A stretch of DNA of 64,000 nucleotides, taken from NCBI GenBank assembly GCA_047607345.1, contig JASGDF010000139.1:1-64000 (forward strand). Direction: 5' to 3'. Below, one piece after another: positions 35,017 through 43,427 of this stretch. The notes under the pieces are model-generated. The model did not search any database. It worked only from the letters and a program-made list of their open reading frames with translations, and was not told the DNA's origin. This DNA comes from Pseudomonas_S sp047607345. Lineage in GTDB: Bacteria > Pseudomonadota > Gammaproteobacteria > Xanthomonadales > Xanthomonadaceae. The position numbers and the translations under genes are program-made. Position 1 is the first letter of the stretch, and each line of letters begins with the position of its first letter.

Positions 35017-36450
35017 TTATCCGTTCCGAAATCTAAGTGAACTTAACATCTCGCATGCAGTTCTTCTGTCAAGAATAAAGTACAAAGCCATGTAGAAAAC
35101 CAGCCCACCAAAGGCACCAACACTCAGGACGATGGCAGAATTACCCAAGTTTGTGACGTTCTCGAGCATATCTACGAAGAATGCCATGACAATCGCGGAA
35201 ACGACCGGTACCCATGTAACTCTGATCAAATCCAGAGCGGTCCCCTCTAGCTGCTTCATGCACAATATCAGCACTGGCACGGCGTTTACGATGTTTGCCA
35301 GTAAATAGAATTTAACCATAAGCTCGACACCACCATGGATCCCGAGCATGAATGCGCCAACCTGTAGCACTGCACCGACCACGCCCAGCATCATCAAAGT
35401 TCTGGTCGCGGCCGTAGCCATGAAAACCACGCCGGTCGTGCTCAAAATCGACTGGATGAAGCCCGTGGGTGCCAGCCATAGCAGCAGTAACGAACTCAGC
35501 TCCCACCCCTTGCCTAGAAACAGCTCGATGAACTGCTCTCTGAGAACCAGCATCCCCGCCATCATGGGGGCGACCAACGCTGCTATGACGGCCACGACTT
35601 TCAGGTAAGTCTGCCTCATCAGGGGCATGTTCGATTGCTGTTTTGACAGAAGCGGATACATCGATCGCGAAACCACGAAGGTCAGGCTCTGTAACGGGAA
35701 AAGCATGACCCTATAGGCCAGGGAATAGGCTCCCAGCACCGCAGCCGCAAAATAATGACCAATAATTATATTGTCGGCATTACGGGAAAAGTAATTAATT
35801 ATGTTGAATCCAACCAGATTCGAACTGAATCCAAATATTGATCTAAGGCAAGGCCAGGACGCCTGCCTGAACCCTCCAGGATGCCAGTCAGAAATCAACC
35901 ATAGCTGCAAAGAGGACAGCCCCATCATTATCAGCGTCTGAGCTACCAGGCTGTAGACGCCCATCCCGGCCCAGCCCATCGCAATGGCCACCACCAAACC
36001 AACCATGGTCGAGATAATTTCGACACGGGCCACGGCCTTGAACTTTGATTCCCGCTCCAACAGCGCCTGGTGTGCCGCGGTGCAACTCGATATAGGGAAC
36101 GCCAACGCCATTAACAACAGAACGCCAAACAACCGAGGGGCATTAAATATCTGCACCATCCACGGCGCAATTGCTACCACCACAACGGCAATCGTGGTGC
36201 CAACGCATATATTGAACCAAAATACCGTGGTTTTGGTTTCATCGTCGAGAACCTGACGCTGAATGATCGCCGCCGACGAGCCCATGTCCCTGAAAATGAT
36301 GGCAAAGTTTGTCACGACCGCCGCCATAGCCATGAGCCCATACTCGTCTGGAGCCACCAGCCGTGCGAGAACCATCATGCCAACGACTTGTGCACCGATT
36401 TTGCACGCCTGTGACATAGCCACCCAGCGCGCGTTGTTAAGCAAACTCAT
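35017..36450 (-). CDS. wzx: Wzx-type lipid-linked oligosaccharide flippase (MOP superfamily)
   Basis: A 477-residue membrane protein with 12-14 hydrophobic segments. LARLVAPDEYGLMAMAAVVT near the N-terminus, MGSSAAIIQRQ and FFARNAD-like YFSRNADNIIIGHYFAAAVL are typical of the MOP family of O-antigen/EPS flippases (AmsL/WzxC branch). It should move the undecaprenyl-linked repeat unit across the inner membrane for polymerisation by Wzy. Located between ugd and a GT2 gene. Confidence 0.92.
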   Translation of the reverse strand: MSLLNNARWVAMSQACKIGAQVVGMMVLARLVAPDEYGLMAMAAVVTNFAIIFRDMGSSAAIIQRQVLDDETKTTVFWFNICVGTTIAVVVVAIAPWMVQIFNAPRLFGVLLLMALAFPISSCTAAHQALLERESKFKAVARVEIISTMVGLVVAIAMGWAGMGVYSLVAQTLIMMGLSSLQLWLISDWHPGGFRQASWPCLRSIFGFSSNLVGFNIINYFSRNADNIIIGHYFAAAVLGAYSLAYRVMLFPLQSLTFVVSRSMYPLLSKQQSNMPLMRQTYLKVVAVIAALVAPMMAGMLVLREQFIELFLGKGWELSSLLLLWLAPTGFIQSILSTTGVVFMATAATRTLMMLGVVGAVLQVGAFMLGIHGGVELMVKFYLLANIVNAVPVLILCMKQLEGTALDLIRVTWVPVVSAIVMAFFVDMLENVTNLGNSAIVLSVGAFGGLVFYMALYFILDRRTACEMLSSLRFRNG

Positions 36451-36490
36451 GTGTCAATACTCCGCCCCCCTTGCCGCCACTGCAAAAATA

Positions 36491-37657
36491 TTAGTCGGCG
36501 CCAAAAATGTCCCGGCTGTATACCTTTTCCATGACATCGTCGATTTCGTTCGTCATTCGATTGGCAACGATGACGTCGCTCAACGTCTTGAATTCCTCCA
36601 GATCATTTAGCACTCTGGATCGGAAAAACTCGCTATCGCTCATCGAGGGCTCGTAGATGACTACCTCGATGCCCTTGGCTTTGATTCGCTTCATGATCCC
36701 CTGAATGCTGGATGCGCGAAAATTATCGCTGCCAGCCTTCATGATCAAGCGATAGATACCTACTACTTTGGGATTTCGCCGGATAATTGAGTCAGCCACG
36801 AAATCCTTGCGCGTGCTGTTGGATTCCACGATCGCCTTAATCAGCGTCTGCGGGACATCGCTGTAGTTCGCCAACAGTTGCCTGGTGTCTTTGGGCAGGC
36901 AATAGCCGCCGTAGCCGAAGCTGGGATTGTTGTAGTGAGTACCGATACGCGGATCGAGGCATACACCTTCGATGATCTGCCGGCTGTCAAGACCACGGCT
37001 GGCGGCGTAGGTATCGAGCTCGTTGAAAAACGCAACCCGCATGGCTAGGTAAGTATTGGCGAAGAGCTTGATGGCCTCGGCCTCAGTCGAGTCCGTGAAC
37101 AGGACCGGAATGTCGTCCTTGATCGCGCCTTCCTTGAGCAGTTCGGCGAAAGCGGCTGCACGTGCCGACCGTTCGCCTACGACGATCCGGCTCGGGTACA
37201 GGTTATCGTACAACGCTCGGCCTTCCCGCAAGAATTCGGGTGAGAATATCAGATTATCGGTCCGATACTGCTCTCGCGCCTTGGCAGTGAAGCCAACCGG
37301 TATAGTCGACTTTATTACCATTGTGGCATTCGGATTGATCGCCAAGACGTCGGCTATGACCGTCTCTACCGACCCGGTGTTGAAGTAATTGTTCTGAGCA
37401 TCATAGTCCGTGGGTGTGGCTATGATAACGAATTCCGCATCCTCGTAGGCCTGCCTTTTATCGAGAGTCGCATGAAAGTCCAATCTGCGAGTCGCGAGGT
37501 AGTCCTGGATTTCCTTGTCTTCGATTGGCGACTGTTTTTGGGCAAGCTTTTCGACCTTGAACGGGTCGATATCCAGTGCGATCACGGTGTGGTTCTGGGC
37601 CAGCAGAACAGCATTGGACAGGCCGACATAGCCGGTACCGGCAATAGCTATTTTCAT
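36491..37657 (-). CDS. ugd: UDP-glucose 6-dehydrogenase
   Basis: A 388-residue NAD-dependent enzyme that makes UDP-glucuronate. NAD-binding IAGTGYVGLSNAVLLAQNH at the N-terminus, IIATPTDYD, STIPVGFTAKAREQY, FSPEFLREGRALYDNLYPSR, ANTYLAMRVAFFNELD and the catalytic Cys253 in FGYGGYCLPKDTRQL are all present. It is of the short (E. coli Ugd-like) type. Its presence predicts a uronic acid, or a sugar derived from one, in the polymer. A 375-base gap with a hairpin separates it from wzc upstream. Confidence 0.96.
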   Translation of the reverse strand: MKIAIAGTGYVGLSNAVLLAQNHTVIALDIDPFKVEKLAQKQSPIEDKEIQDYLATRRLDFHATLDKRQAYEDAEFVIIATPTDYDAQNNYFNTGSVETVIADVLAINPNATMVIKSTIPVGFTAKAREQYRTDNLIFSPEFLREGRALYDNLYPSRIVVGERSARAAAFAELLKEGAIKDDIPVLFTDSTEAEAIKLFANTYLAMRVAFFNELDTYAASRGLDSRQIIEGVCLDPRIGTHYNNPSFGYGGYCLPKDTRQLLANYSDVPQTLIKAIVESNSTRKDFVADSIIRRNPKVVGIYRLIMKAGSDNFRASSIQGIMKRIKAKGIEVVIYEPSMSDSEFFRSRVLNDLEEFKTLSDVIVANRMTNEIDDVMEKVYSRDIFGAD

Positions 37658-38032
37658 GTACTTGGATTTCTGTTAGGAAATGGAAACAAAGCCTAGCTAT
37701 CGCTCCCCAGCACGCGATAGCTTGCTGCCGAAAACGACGCCGTACCCAGGAGCCGGATGAGTTTCAATCTCATTGAACTCTCAAAAAATCATCGAGAAAG
37801 GTTTCAAGCGCAGCCGGCGCACTACTATGGGCTCCGCCGAGATCGGGAATCTTAGATGGAGCATGATGCTTCATCCCTGTGGGCTGGGCTTACCCGGAGC
37901 TGGACGAACCCCCAGACTACAACTTGAGTTTTATTTCACGATCGTCGGATTGGCGCTTTCCCGGCGAGTCCATTCTAAATGGGGCGTCGGTCAGTGCCCG
38001 CCTGGGCCAATCGGCCCAGGCGGCATCAATCA
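37658..38032. other. Spacer between wzc and ugd within the assembly cluster
   Basis: The 375-base gap holds two inverted repeats: a strong one next to the wzc stop (37998-38023) and GCTATCG / CGATAGC (37696-37721) near ugd. No reading frame in it has a ribosome site and family features. It may contain an internal promoter for ugd, but none was clear. Confidence 0.55.
37998..38023 (-). terminator. Strong hairpin after wzc (terminator-like, no T-tract)
   Basis: Perfect 11-bp stem CCGCCTGGGCC / GGCCCAGGCGG with a 4-base loop, about 10 bases after the wzc stop in the direction of transcription. There is no T-run after it, so it may be an mRNA 3'-end stabiliser or pause site rather than a full terminator. 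Confidence 0.45.
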
Positions 38033-40252
38033 TCAATTACGGGCAGACTTGTACTCGTAGTAGCCGTAGCTGTAGTAGCCTGCTGCACGGCGCTCGACAG
38101 CATTGAAGATCGCGCCCTTGAGGTTGACGTTGTTTTGCTCGAAACGCTTCTTGGCCAGCGCAATTTCCTTGGGCTGGTTTAGGCCGAAGCGGGCAACCAA
38201 CAGGCTGGTGCCGGCATGATGGGCGATCACCGACGCATCGGTCACGGCCAAGATCGGTGGGGTATCGATGATGACCAGATCATAGTCCTTGGCAACCTGC
38301 TCCAGTAGATGCGTGAAGTTCTCATGCATCAGTAGCTCGGAAGGATTAGGGGGTACTTCACCACGCGCGATGAAGTGCAGGTTGTCAGCATTGCCAAAGC
38401 TGCGGATCGAGTCTGCAGCGCTTACCCGACCAACTAGCAGATCAGAAAGGCCCGGTGCCTGTTTGACGCCCAGGGCCTTGTGCAACGTGCCCTTGCGCAT
38501 GTCGGCATCGATGATGAGTACTCTCTGGCCCGCCTGTGCGATGACCGTCGCAAGGTTCACCGACACGAATGTCTTGCCCGCGTTAGGACTGGAGCCAGAG
38601 ATCAGAACGATATTGTTTTTGGCCTCCAGGCGTGCGAAATGCAAGCTGGTACGCAGGCTGCGCATCGCTTCCACCGCAAGGTCGGCGGGGTCGTTAAGAG
38701 CGAGGACGTGCATCCTCCCATCACCCGGGCCATGCCCGCGTACCGAATCGTTCTCCTGCATCGGGCTAACCGGAATCGAGGCGTAAACCGGCAGGCCGAG
38801 CTCTTCGATCTGCGCCGGATCCTCAATCCCACGGTTCAACATCTGCCGAAGTAGCACGGTACCCACAGCCAGGAACAGGCCCAGGAAAGTACCAATCAGT
38901 ACCACTAGCGTCTTTCTCGGCTTAACCGGCGCAGTGGCATCGACCGCGGCTGGATCGACGATACGCACGTTGCCGACGGTGCCGGCACGCGCGACATCCA
39001 ACTGCTGGGCCTGGTTAAGCAACGCGGTGTACATCTCGTTGCTCACCTTCAGATCGCGGCTCAGCCTGAGCAATTCCTGCTGCGCGTCCGGAAGTTGTTT
39101 GACCTGGTTCTGGAAGCCCGTCTTGCGTCCTTCCAGTTCGCCAATCTGGCGCAACAGGGCCTGGTAGGCAGGATGATCACGGGTGAACTTGCGATCCATA
39201 TCCGCCTGTTGCAGGCGCAATTGCTGGATGCTGCTCTCTACCGCCACTTCCTGGTCCAGCAAGCCCTTGGTCTGCAGCGACAGATCGACCGAATTGGCTT
39301 TGGTCTGGTAGGCGTTGAGGGCTTCCTGGGCCAAGTCGACCTGGCGACGCACGTTTGGCAACTGCTCCTTGACAAAGGTCAGCTGTGCCGAGGCCTCGGC
39401 CGAGTTGCGTTCTACGTTCTGTCGCACGTATGCCTGGGCCACATGCTGCAGGAACGACCGAGCAAGCGCCGGGTCGGCGTTCTCATAAGTCAGTGTGAGG
39501 ATACCTGATTCCTTGCCGGACTCACTGACCTGCACCGCCTGTTGCAGGTTGCCGATGATGTTAAGCCGGCGCAACGCGGTCACTTGGAAACGCGTGCCGG
39601 GATTAGCTACGAGTTCCCTGACCTGCAGCGTCACGCCGTGGCCCTGGGCCGGCTTGCCGACTTCGCCCTGTACTAGCACTTCGCCGCTCTCGTCGGCCAG
39701 CGTGTATCTACCTGGCTGGGTCCCTGCAGTCAGCGTCAGCTCAGTTCCCACCAGACTATCGGGTACCCTCAACTGGAACACATCCAACTTTTCTCCACCC
39801 CAGCCATAGCTATTGAGACCGAGGAACGGTTTCGCGACCCGACCGGGCGAGGCGGCCTCCGCCTTGCGCGCCAAGTAGCCGCCGATCAGCGGAAACCGGT
39901 ATGGCTCGACATCAACGTCCAACTTGAGTTCGTCAACTGCACTTCCGATCACCGAGCGCGAAGTAATCAGGGCGATCTCGGTGGTCGAGGCGGCCGTACC
40001 GCCGCTGCCCAATCCCAAGGATTGGCTGATGTCCGACAGGCCCGGCAGCGTGGGCACCTTCGACTCAACCTGCACCAGCGCATTGGCTTGGTAAATCGGC
40101 GTAGCCAGCAGCGCATAGGCAACACTGATGACAAAAAATGCCCCGGTGATTCCACCGATCAGCCATTTGTGATCGATCAGGGTTCCCAGCAATTGGCGCA
40201 GATCGATCTCGTCCGTGTCTGCTGCGGCGGGTCGGGGATCTTGGCTCGTCAT
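38033..40252 (-). CDS. wzc: Wzc-type polysaccharide co-polymerase / tyrosine autokinase
   Basis: A 739-residue inner-membrane protein controlling chain length and export. Order: short cytoplasmic start, TM1 (LIGGITGAFFVISVAYALLA), Wzz domain with YQANALVQVESK, a long periplasmic coiled coil (about 270-430), TM2 (TLVVLIGTFLGLFLAVGTVL), then the BY-kinase domain with Walker A SGSSPNAGKTFVSVN near 555, Walker A' VLIIDADMRKGTLH and Walker B LVIIDTPPILAV. The C-terminus is a tyrosine cluster (YYSYGYYEY) for autophosphorylation. ATG 40252 is used; the frame upstream reaches into spacer. Wzb/Etp immediately upstream is its cognate phosphatase. Confidence 0.96.
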   Translation of the reverse strand: MTSQDPRPAAADTDEIDLRQLLGTLIDHKWLIGGITGAFFVISVAYALLATPIYQANALVQVESKVPTLPGLSDISQSLGLGSGGTAASTTEIALITSRSVIGSAVDELKLDVDVEPYRFPLIGGYLARKAEAASPGRVAKPFLGLNSYGWGGEKLDVFQLRVPDSLVGTELTLTAGTQPGRYTLADESGEVLVQGEVGKPAQGHGVTLQVRELVANPGTRFQVTALRRLNIIGNLQQAVQVSESGKESGILTLTYENADPALARSFLQHVAQAYVRQNVERNSAEASAQLTFVKEQLPNVRRQVDLAQEALNAYQTKANSVDLSLQTKGLLDQEVAVESSIQQLRLQQADMDRKFTRDHPAYQALLRQIGELEGRKTGFQNQVKQLPDAQQELLRLSRDLKVSNEMYTALLNQAQQLDVARAGTVGNVRIVDPAAVDATAPVKPRKTLVVLIGTFLGLFLAVGTVLLRQMLNRGIEDPAQIEELGLPVYASIPVSPMQENDSVRGHGPGDGRMHVLALNDPADLAVEAMRSLRTSLHFARLEAKNNIVLISGSSPNAGKTFVSVNLATVIAQAGQRVLIIDADMRKGTLHKALGVKQAPGLSDLLVGRVSAADSIRSFGNADNLHFIARGEVPPNPSELLMHENFTHLLEQVAKDYDLVIIDTPPILAVTDASVIAHHAGTSLLVARFGLNQPKEIALAKKRFEQNNVNLKGAIFNAVERRAAGYYSYGYYEYKSARN

Positions 40253-40307
40253 GATGTCGTTGTGGCTCGAATTAATTAAGTTGCAAAGAGAGGGAAAAAG
40301 AAGACGC

Positions 40308-40742
40308 TCAGATGTAACGATGCCAGCTTTCCACACCCTCGGCCATCAGCCGGTAGACGTGTTCGAAAGCCGGACGCTGCTGTCGATAGGGGTCGGGGAT
40401 CTCGCGATCGGACTGCCATTTGCCGAGCAGAAAGGTCTTTCCGGAGACCTCCGGCGCCTGCTCGGCGATGTTCTTGAGGTGCCGGCGCTCCATCACCAGT
40501 ATCAGGTCGGCGGCCGACAGCAATCGGGGCTCCACCTGGCGAGCCTTGTGGTCACTGCCGTCCAGGCCGTGCTCGATCAGCAACTCCTGGGCGAGAGGGT
40601 CGATCCCCCGGCCGACCAGCGCACCGAGTCCGGCAGAGGAGACCTGGATGTCACGGCCCTGGAGCGCGTTGCGCATCAGCACTTCCGCGGAGGGACTGCG
40701 ACAGATGTTGCCGATACACACGAAAAGTACGTTGTTGAACAC
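40308..40742 (-). CDS. wzb: Low-molecular-weight protein tyrosine phosphatase (Wzb/Etp)
   Basis: A 144-residue phosphatase with the P-loop CIGNICRSPS (nucleophile C9, R15) and the general-acid loop DPYR (D117). It should dephosphorylate the tyrosine tail of Wzc, cycling the export machine. The start is GTG 40742 with CAGG about 7 bases upstream. First structural gene after the ops element, and 55 bases before wzc. Confidence 0.95.
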   Translation of the reverse strand: MFNNVLFVCIGNICRSPSAEVLMRNALQGRDIQVSSAGLGALVGRGIDPLAQELLIEHGLDGSDHKARQVEPRLLSAADLILVMERRHLKNIAEQAPEVSGKTFLLGKWQSDREIPDPYRQQRPAFEHVYRLMAEGVESWHRYI

Positions 40743-40931
40743 TTACCTGAATCCCTAAAAAATCCGACTGGTCCAGGATCCAACCCCGTTTTTCCCATCG
40801 GCTGCCATCTAGATGAACCCCAGAACATGGACTGAAGCCGACAGGATAACCCAAGTGACCGCGAAGCCCGGAAATGAGAGCTGCGCCCAGTTCACAGATA
40901 CGGCAACAAACAGCTTGACCAACTGTTCAGA

Positions 40932-40943
40932 CACGCTACCGCC
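40932..40943 (-). promoter_or_regulatory. ops element (RfaH recruitment site)
   Basis: The minus strand reads GGCGGTAGCGTG, identical to the E. coli operon polarity suppressor (ops) consensus. It lies on the coding-sense strand, 70 bases after the rfaH-like stop and 190 bases before wzb, so RNA polymerase would pass it before the whole export/assembly cluster. RfaH binds ops in the exposed non-template strand of a paused complex and suppresses termination downstream. The match is seen directly; function is inferred from the adjacent rfaH-like gene. Confidence 0.85.
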
Positions 40944-41012
40944 CTACGTTCGCCCTTGCGGGGGGTCACGCATACACCCTTCGGCGATGACCCCGCAATG
41001 GGGCCGCCGCCT

Positions 41013-41510
41013 TCAGTCGGTTGCGAGCACCAGGCTCTTGGCCGACATCTGCACCGGCCGGACCACGCCCAGCCAGTGCAGCAGTACCGAAACCCGATCG
41101 GCCGCGGAACGCGCCTGAAATACCGCCTCGAAGCCCGCAAACGGGCCCTCCAACACTTTCAACCGGGTACCCGGCGACCACTCGCCACCTAGCCGTACGC
41201 AGCCCTGATCGTCGCAGCGCAGGCGAATCGCCTCGACCGCCTGTGCCGGCAACATCGCCAGCGTCATTCCGAAACGCACCAGCCCGCAGCAGCCGATGGT
41301 GCTGCGGATCGGTGCGGTGTTGTCGGTCTCACTGTCCACGTTCACGAACAGGTAGCGCGGAAACAGCGGCATTGCGCGCTCGCCCTCAGGCTTGCTGGTT
41401 GCACGCTCGCGTGCCATCGGCAGCCAGACTTCGTAACCCTGGCGTTCAAGCTGAACCAGCGCCTGGCGCTCTTGCCGGGGACGGGTCAAGACAAGGTGCC
41501 AGCCGCGCAT
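41013..41510 (-). CDS. rfaH: RfaH-like transcription antiterminator (NusG paralogue)
   Basis: A 165-residue protein with an N-terminal NGN domain (WHLVLTRPRQERQALVQLER, YEVWLPMARER, PLFPRYLFVNVD) and a C-terminal KOW-type domain (GTRLKVLEGPFAGFEAVFQA). The FPRYLF motif and lack of extra N-terminal residues fit RfaH rather than NusG. ATG 41510 overlaps the MarR-type gene's stop by one base; the longer frame to 41918 is antisense-like noise. With an ops element 70 bases downstream, it probably antiterminates its own operon. Confidence 0.9.
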   Translation of the reverse strand: MRGWHLVLTRPRQERQALVQLERQGYEVWLPMARERATSKPEGERAMPLFPRYLFVNVDSETDNTAPIRSTIGCCGLVRFGMTLAMLPAQAVEAIRLRCDDQGCVRLGGEWSPGTRLKVLEGPFAGFEAVFQARSAADRVSVLLHWLGVVRPVQMSAKSLVLATD

Positions 41511-41872
41511 CAGCGGACCTCCCTGTGTTCGGCCATCGGCTTGGATTCCCCGACTTCGGACATCAGTGTGTCGATCTCGCTCTGCAGGCGCTCGTATTCG
41601 TCGCGCTTGCGACGCAGGAACTGCATGGCGACCCTGGTTTTTTCCTCGATCCCTGATGGCGTCAGCCAATAGCTGTACTTGCGTTTGTCGGTGCTGCGCC
41701 GGAAGTTGCCAAGCTTGACGTAGCCACGATCGATCAACGCGCGCAGGCAGTAGTTCACCTTGCCGACACTGATACCCAGCTCGACGGCGGCCTCGCGCTG
41801 GGTCAACCCGGGTCGTTCCTCGATCATCCGCAGCAGGCGGTGGCGTACCTCGTCGGGTTGCACCCGCGACAT
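41510..41872 (-). CDS. MarR-family EPS-associated winged-helix regulator
   Basis: A 120-residue DNA-binding protein. The winged helix is clear: LLRMIEERPGLTQREAAVEL, then recognition helix GISVGKVNYCLRALIDRGYV, wing KLGNFRRSTDKRKYSYWLTP, and a C-terminal coiled coil (RRKRDEYERLQSEIDTLMSE). This combination is the EPS-associated MarR-like family found beside capsule/EPS genes. It overlaps rfaH by one base. Its target promoter is not known; the wcaJ promoter is a candidate. Confidence 0.88.
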   Translation of the reverse strand: MSRVQPDEVRHRLLRMIEERPGLTQREAAVELGISVGKVNYCLRALIDRGYVKLGNFRRSTDKRKYSYWLTPSGIEEKTRVAMQFLRRKRDEYERLQSEIDTLMSEVGESKPMAEHREVR

Positions 41873-41966
41873 CCTCGTTCAATAATTGAACAAACCTTAT
41901 CGCCTTGCCCTGGAGCATTCAACCGTCAGGTCCGTATGGCAACTGAACAGCGCGAAGACCCGGGCG

Positions 41967-43427
41967 TCAGTAGGCGGTCTTCTGCCCCAACACCTTCAAC
42001 GCCGTCATCACGATGATCTTGATGTCCAGCCAGGGCGTCCACCTGCGGATGTAGTCGATGTCGTACTGGACGCGCTTCTTCATGTCGCGCAATTCGCGGG
42101 TCTCGCCACGGAAACCATGCACCTGCGCCCAACCAGTGATGCCGGGCTTGACGTAATGGCGCTGCATGTAGCGCTGGATGCGCCGCTCGTACTGGTTGGT
42201 ATGCGCGACTGCGTGCGGTCGCGGCCCTACCACCGACATGCTGCCTCCGAGCACGTTGAAGAACTGCGGCAACTCATCCAGGCTGGTGCGCCGCAGGAAC
42301 GCCCCAAAAGGCGTCACTCGCGGATCGTCTCGGGTAGCCTGGGTCACTTGGCCGCTGTGCTCCTGGTGTACGCGCATCGAGCGGAACTTGAGCATCTTGA
42401 ACTCCTTGCCGCCCAGTCCATTGCGGCTCTGGCGGAAGAATACCGGGCCCGGCGAGCTAAGCTTGACGCCGATCGCCAGCAACAGATACAGCGGCGAAAG
42501 CAGCAGCACAGCGATGCCAGCCACAAGCGAGTCCTCGATGCGCTTGATGATCAGGAAGTTGCTCTGGGTCAGCCCCTGGCGCAGGCCGATCATCGGCACC
42601 GACCCTATCTGGGACACCGACAGATTCAGCGTGCCGAAATCGTAGACGTCGGGCACCAGCTGCACTGGCACCGGATAGCGCTCGAGCATCCGCAACAGGC
42701 CCTTGATATTGCCGCGATCGGTCAGCGGCAACGAGATCCAGACCTGTTCCACCCGGTGCTGGTTCTCCCGCAGATAGTCTTGCAGGCCTTCCAGATCACC
42801 GAGCCGCGTCGGCGCGGCCGAGTCCGACGATGTCCTGATGTCGTAGCTGGAGGCGAAGTAGCCGACGATGTCGATGCCGACACCCGGATGAGCGCGCAGA
42901 TAGCGATGCAGCTTCAATACCGGCGTGCGCAGGCCAACCACGACCACCCGCTGCATATAGACGCCCTGGCTGCGCAGGCGATGCCGAGCCACGCGCACGC
43001 CCACCCTCGCAAACACCATCGCGACATAGCCGGAGCCATACCAGTAAGCCAGCCATTGCCGAGAAACCGCAGTCCCCATCTTCACCAGCAACGCATGCAT
43101 CGAGAACAACGCGAACACGATGGTCCACACCAACAGCAATACGCCAAGCTCGCGTGCGAAACTGCGACCACGCCAGCCGCGATACAGCGGAGAGACCAGG
43201 AAACACAGGAGCGCATACAGGATGGTCGTGCCGATCGCGACGCGGTACTCCATCGTGGGCACCTTGACGCCGAAACGCAGTGCATACGACAGGGCCGCAG
43301 CGGCGACGACCGCGAGAATGTCAGCGAACCGCAGCCAGATGCCGAATGCGGCGACCCGTTCAGACGGGCGCTGCAGTAGCGACTCCTTGTTGTGACTGCT
43401 CAAATCGCTGATCACTCCATGCAGCAA
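41967..43427 (-). CDS. wcaJ: Undecaprenyl-phosphate sugar phosphotransferase (WcaJ/GumD type)
   Basis: A 486-residue polyprenyl-phosphate hexose-1-phosphate transferase that starts repeat-unit synthesis. Four N-terminal TM segments, a CoA-binding-like domain (VVVVGLRTPVLKLHRYLRAH), a fifth hydrophobic helix (SLVAGIAVLLLSPLYLLLAI) and the catalytic bac_transf domain (GPVFFRQSRNGLGGKEFKML, KFRSMRV, RRTSLDELPQFFNVLGGSMS, VGPRPHAVAHT) are present. No in-frame ATG lies near the N-terminus; TTG 43427 with GGAGAGG 5 bases upstream is preferred. It heads the minus-strand block, 94 bases before the MarR-type gene. Confidence 0.94.
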   Translation of the reverse strand: MLHGVISDLSSHNKESLLQRPSERVAAFGIWLRFADILAVVAAAALSYALRFGVKVPTMEYRVAIGTTILYALLCFLVSPLYRGWRGRSFARELGVLLLVWTIVFALFSMHALLVKMGTAVSRQWLAYWYGSGYVAMVFARVGVRVARHRLRSQGVYMQRVVVVGLRTPVLKLHRYLRAHPGVGIDIVGYFASSYDIRTSSDSAAPTRLGDLEGLQDYLRENQHRVEQVWISLPLTDRGNIKGLLRMLERYPVPVQLVPDVYDFGTLNLSVSQIGSVPMIGLRQGLTQSNFLIIKRIEDSLVAGIAVLLLSPLYLLLAIGVKLSSPGPVFFRQSRNGLGGKEFKMLKFRSMRVHQEHSGQVTQATRDDPRVTPFGAFLRRTSLDELPQFFNVLGGSMSVVGPRPHAVAHTNQYERRIQRYMQRHYVKPGITGWAQVHGFRGETRELRDMKKRVQYDIDYIRRWTPWLDIKIIVMTALKVLGQKTAY

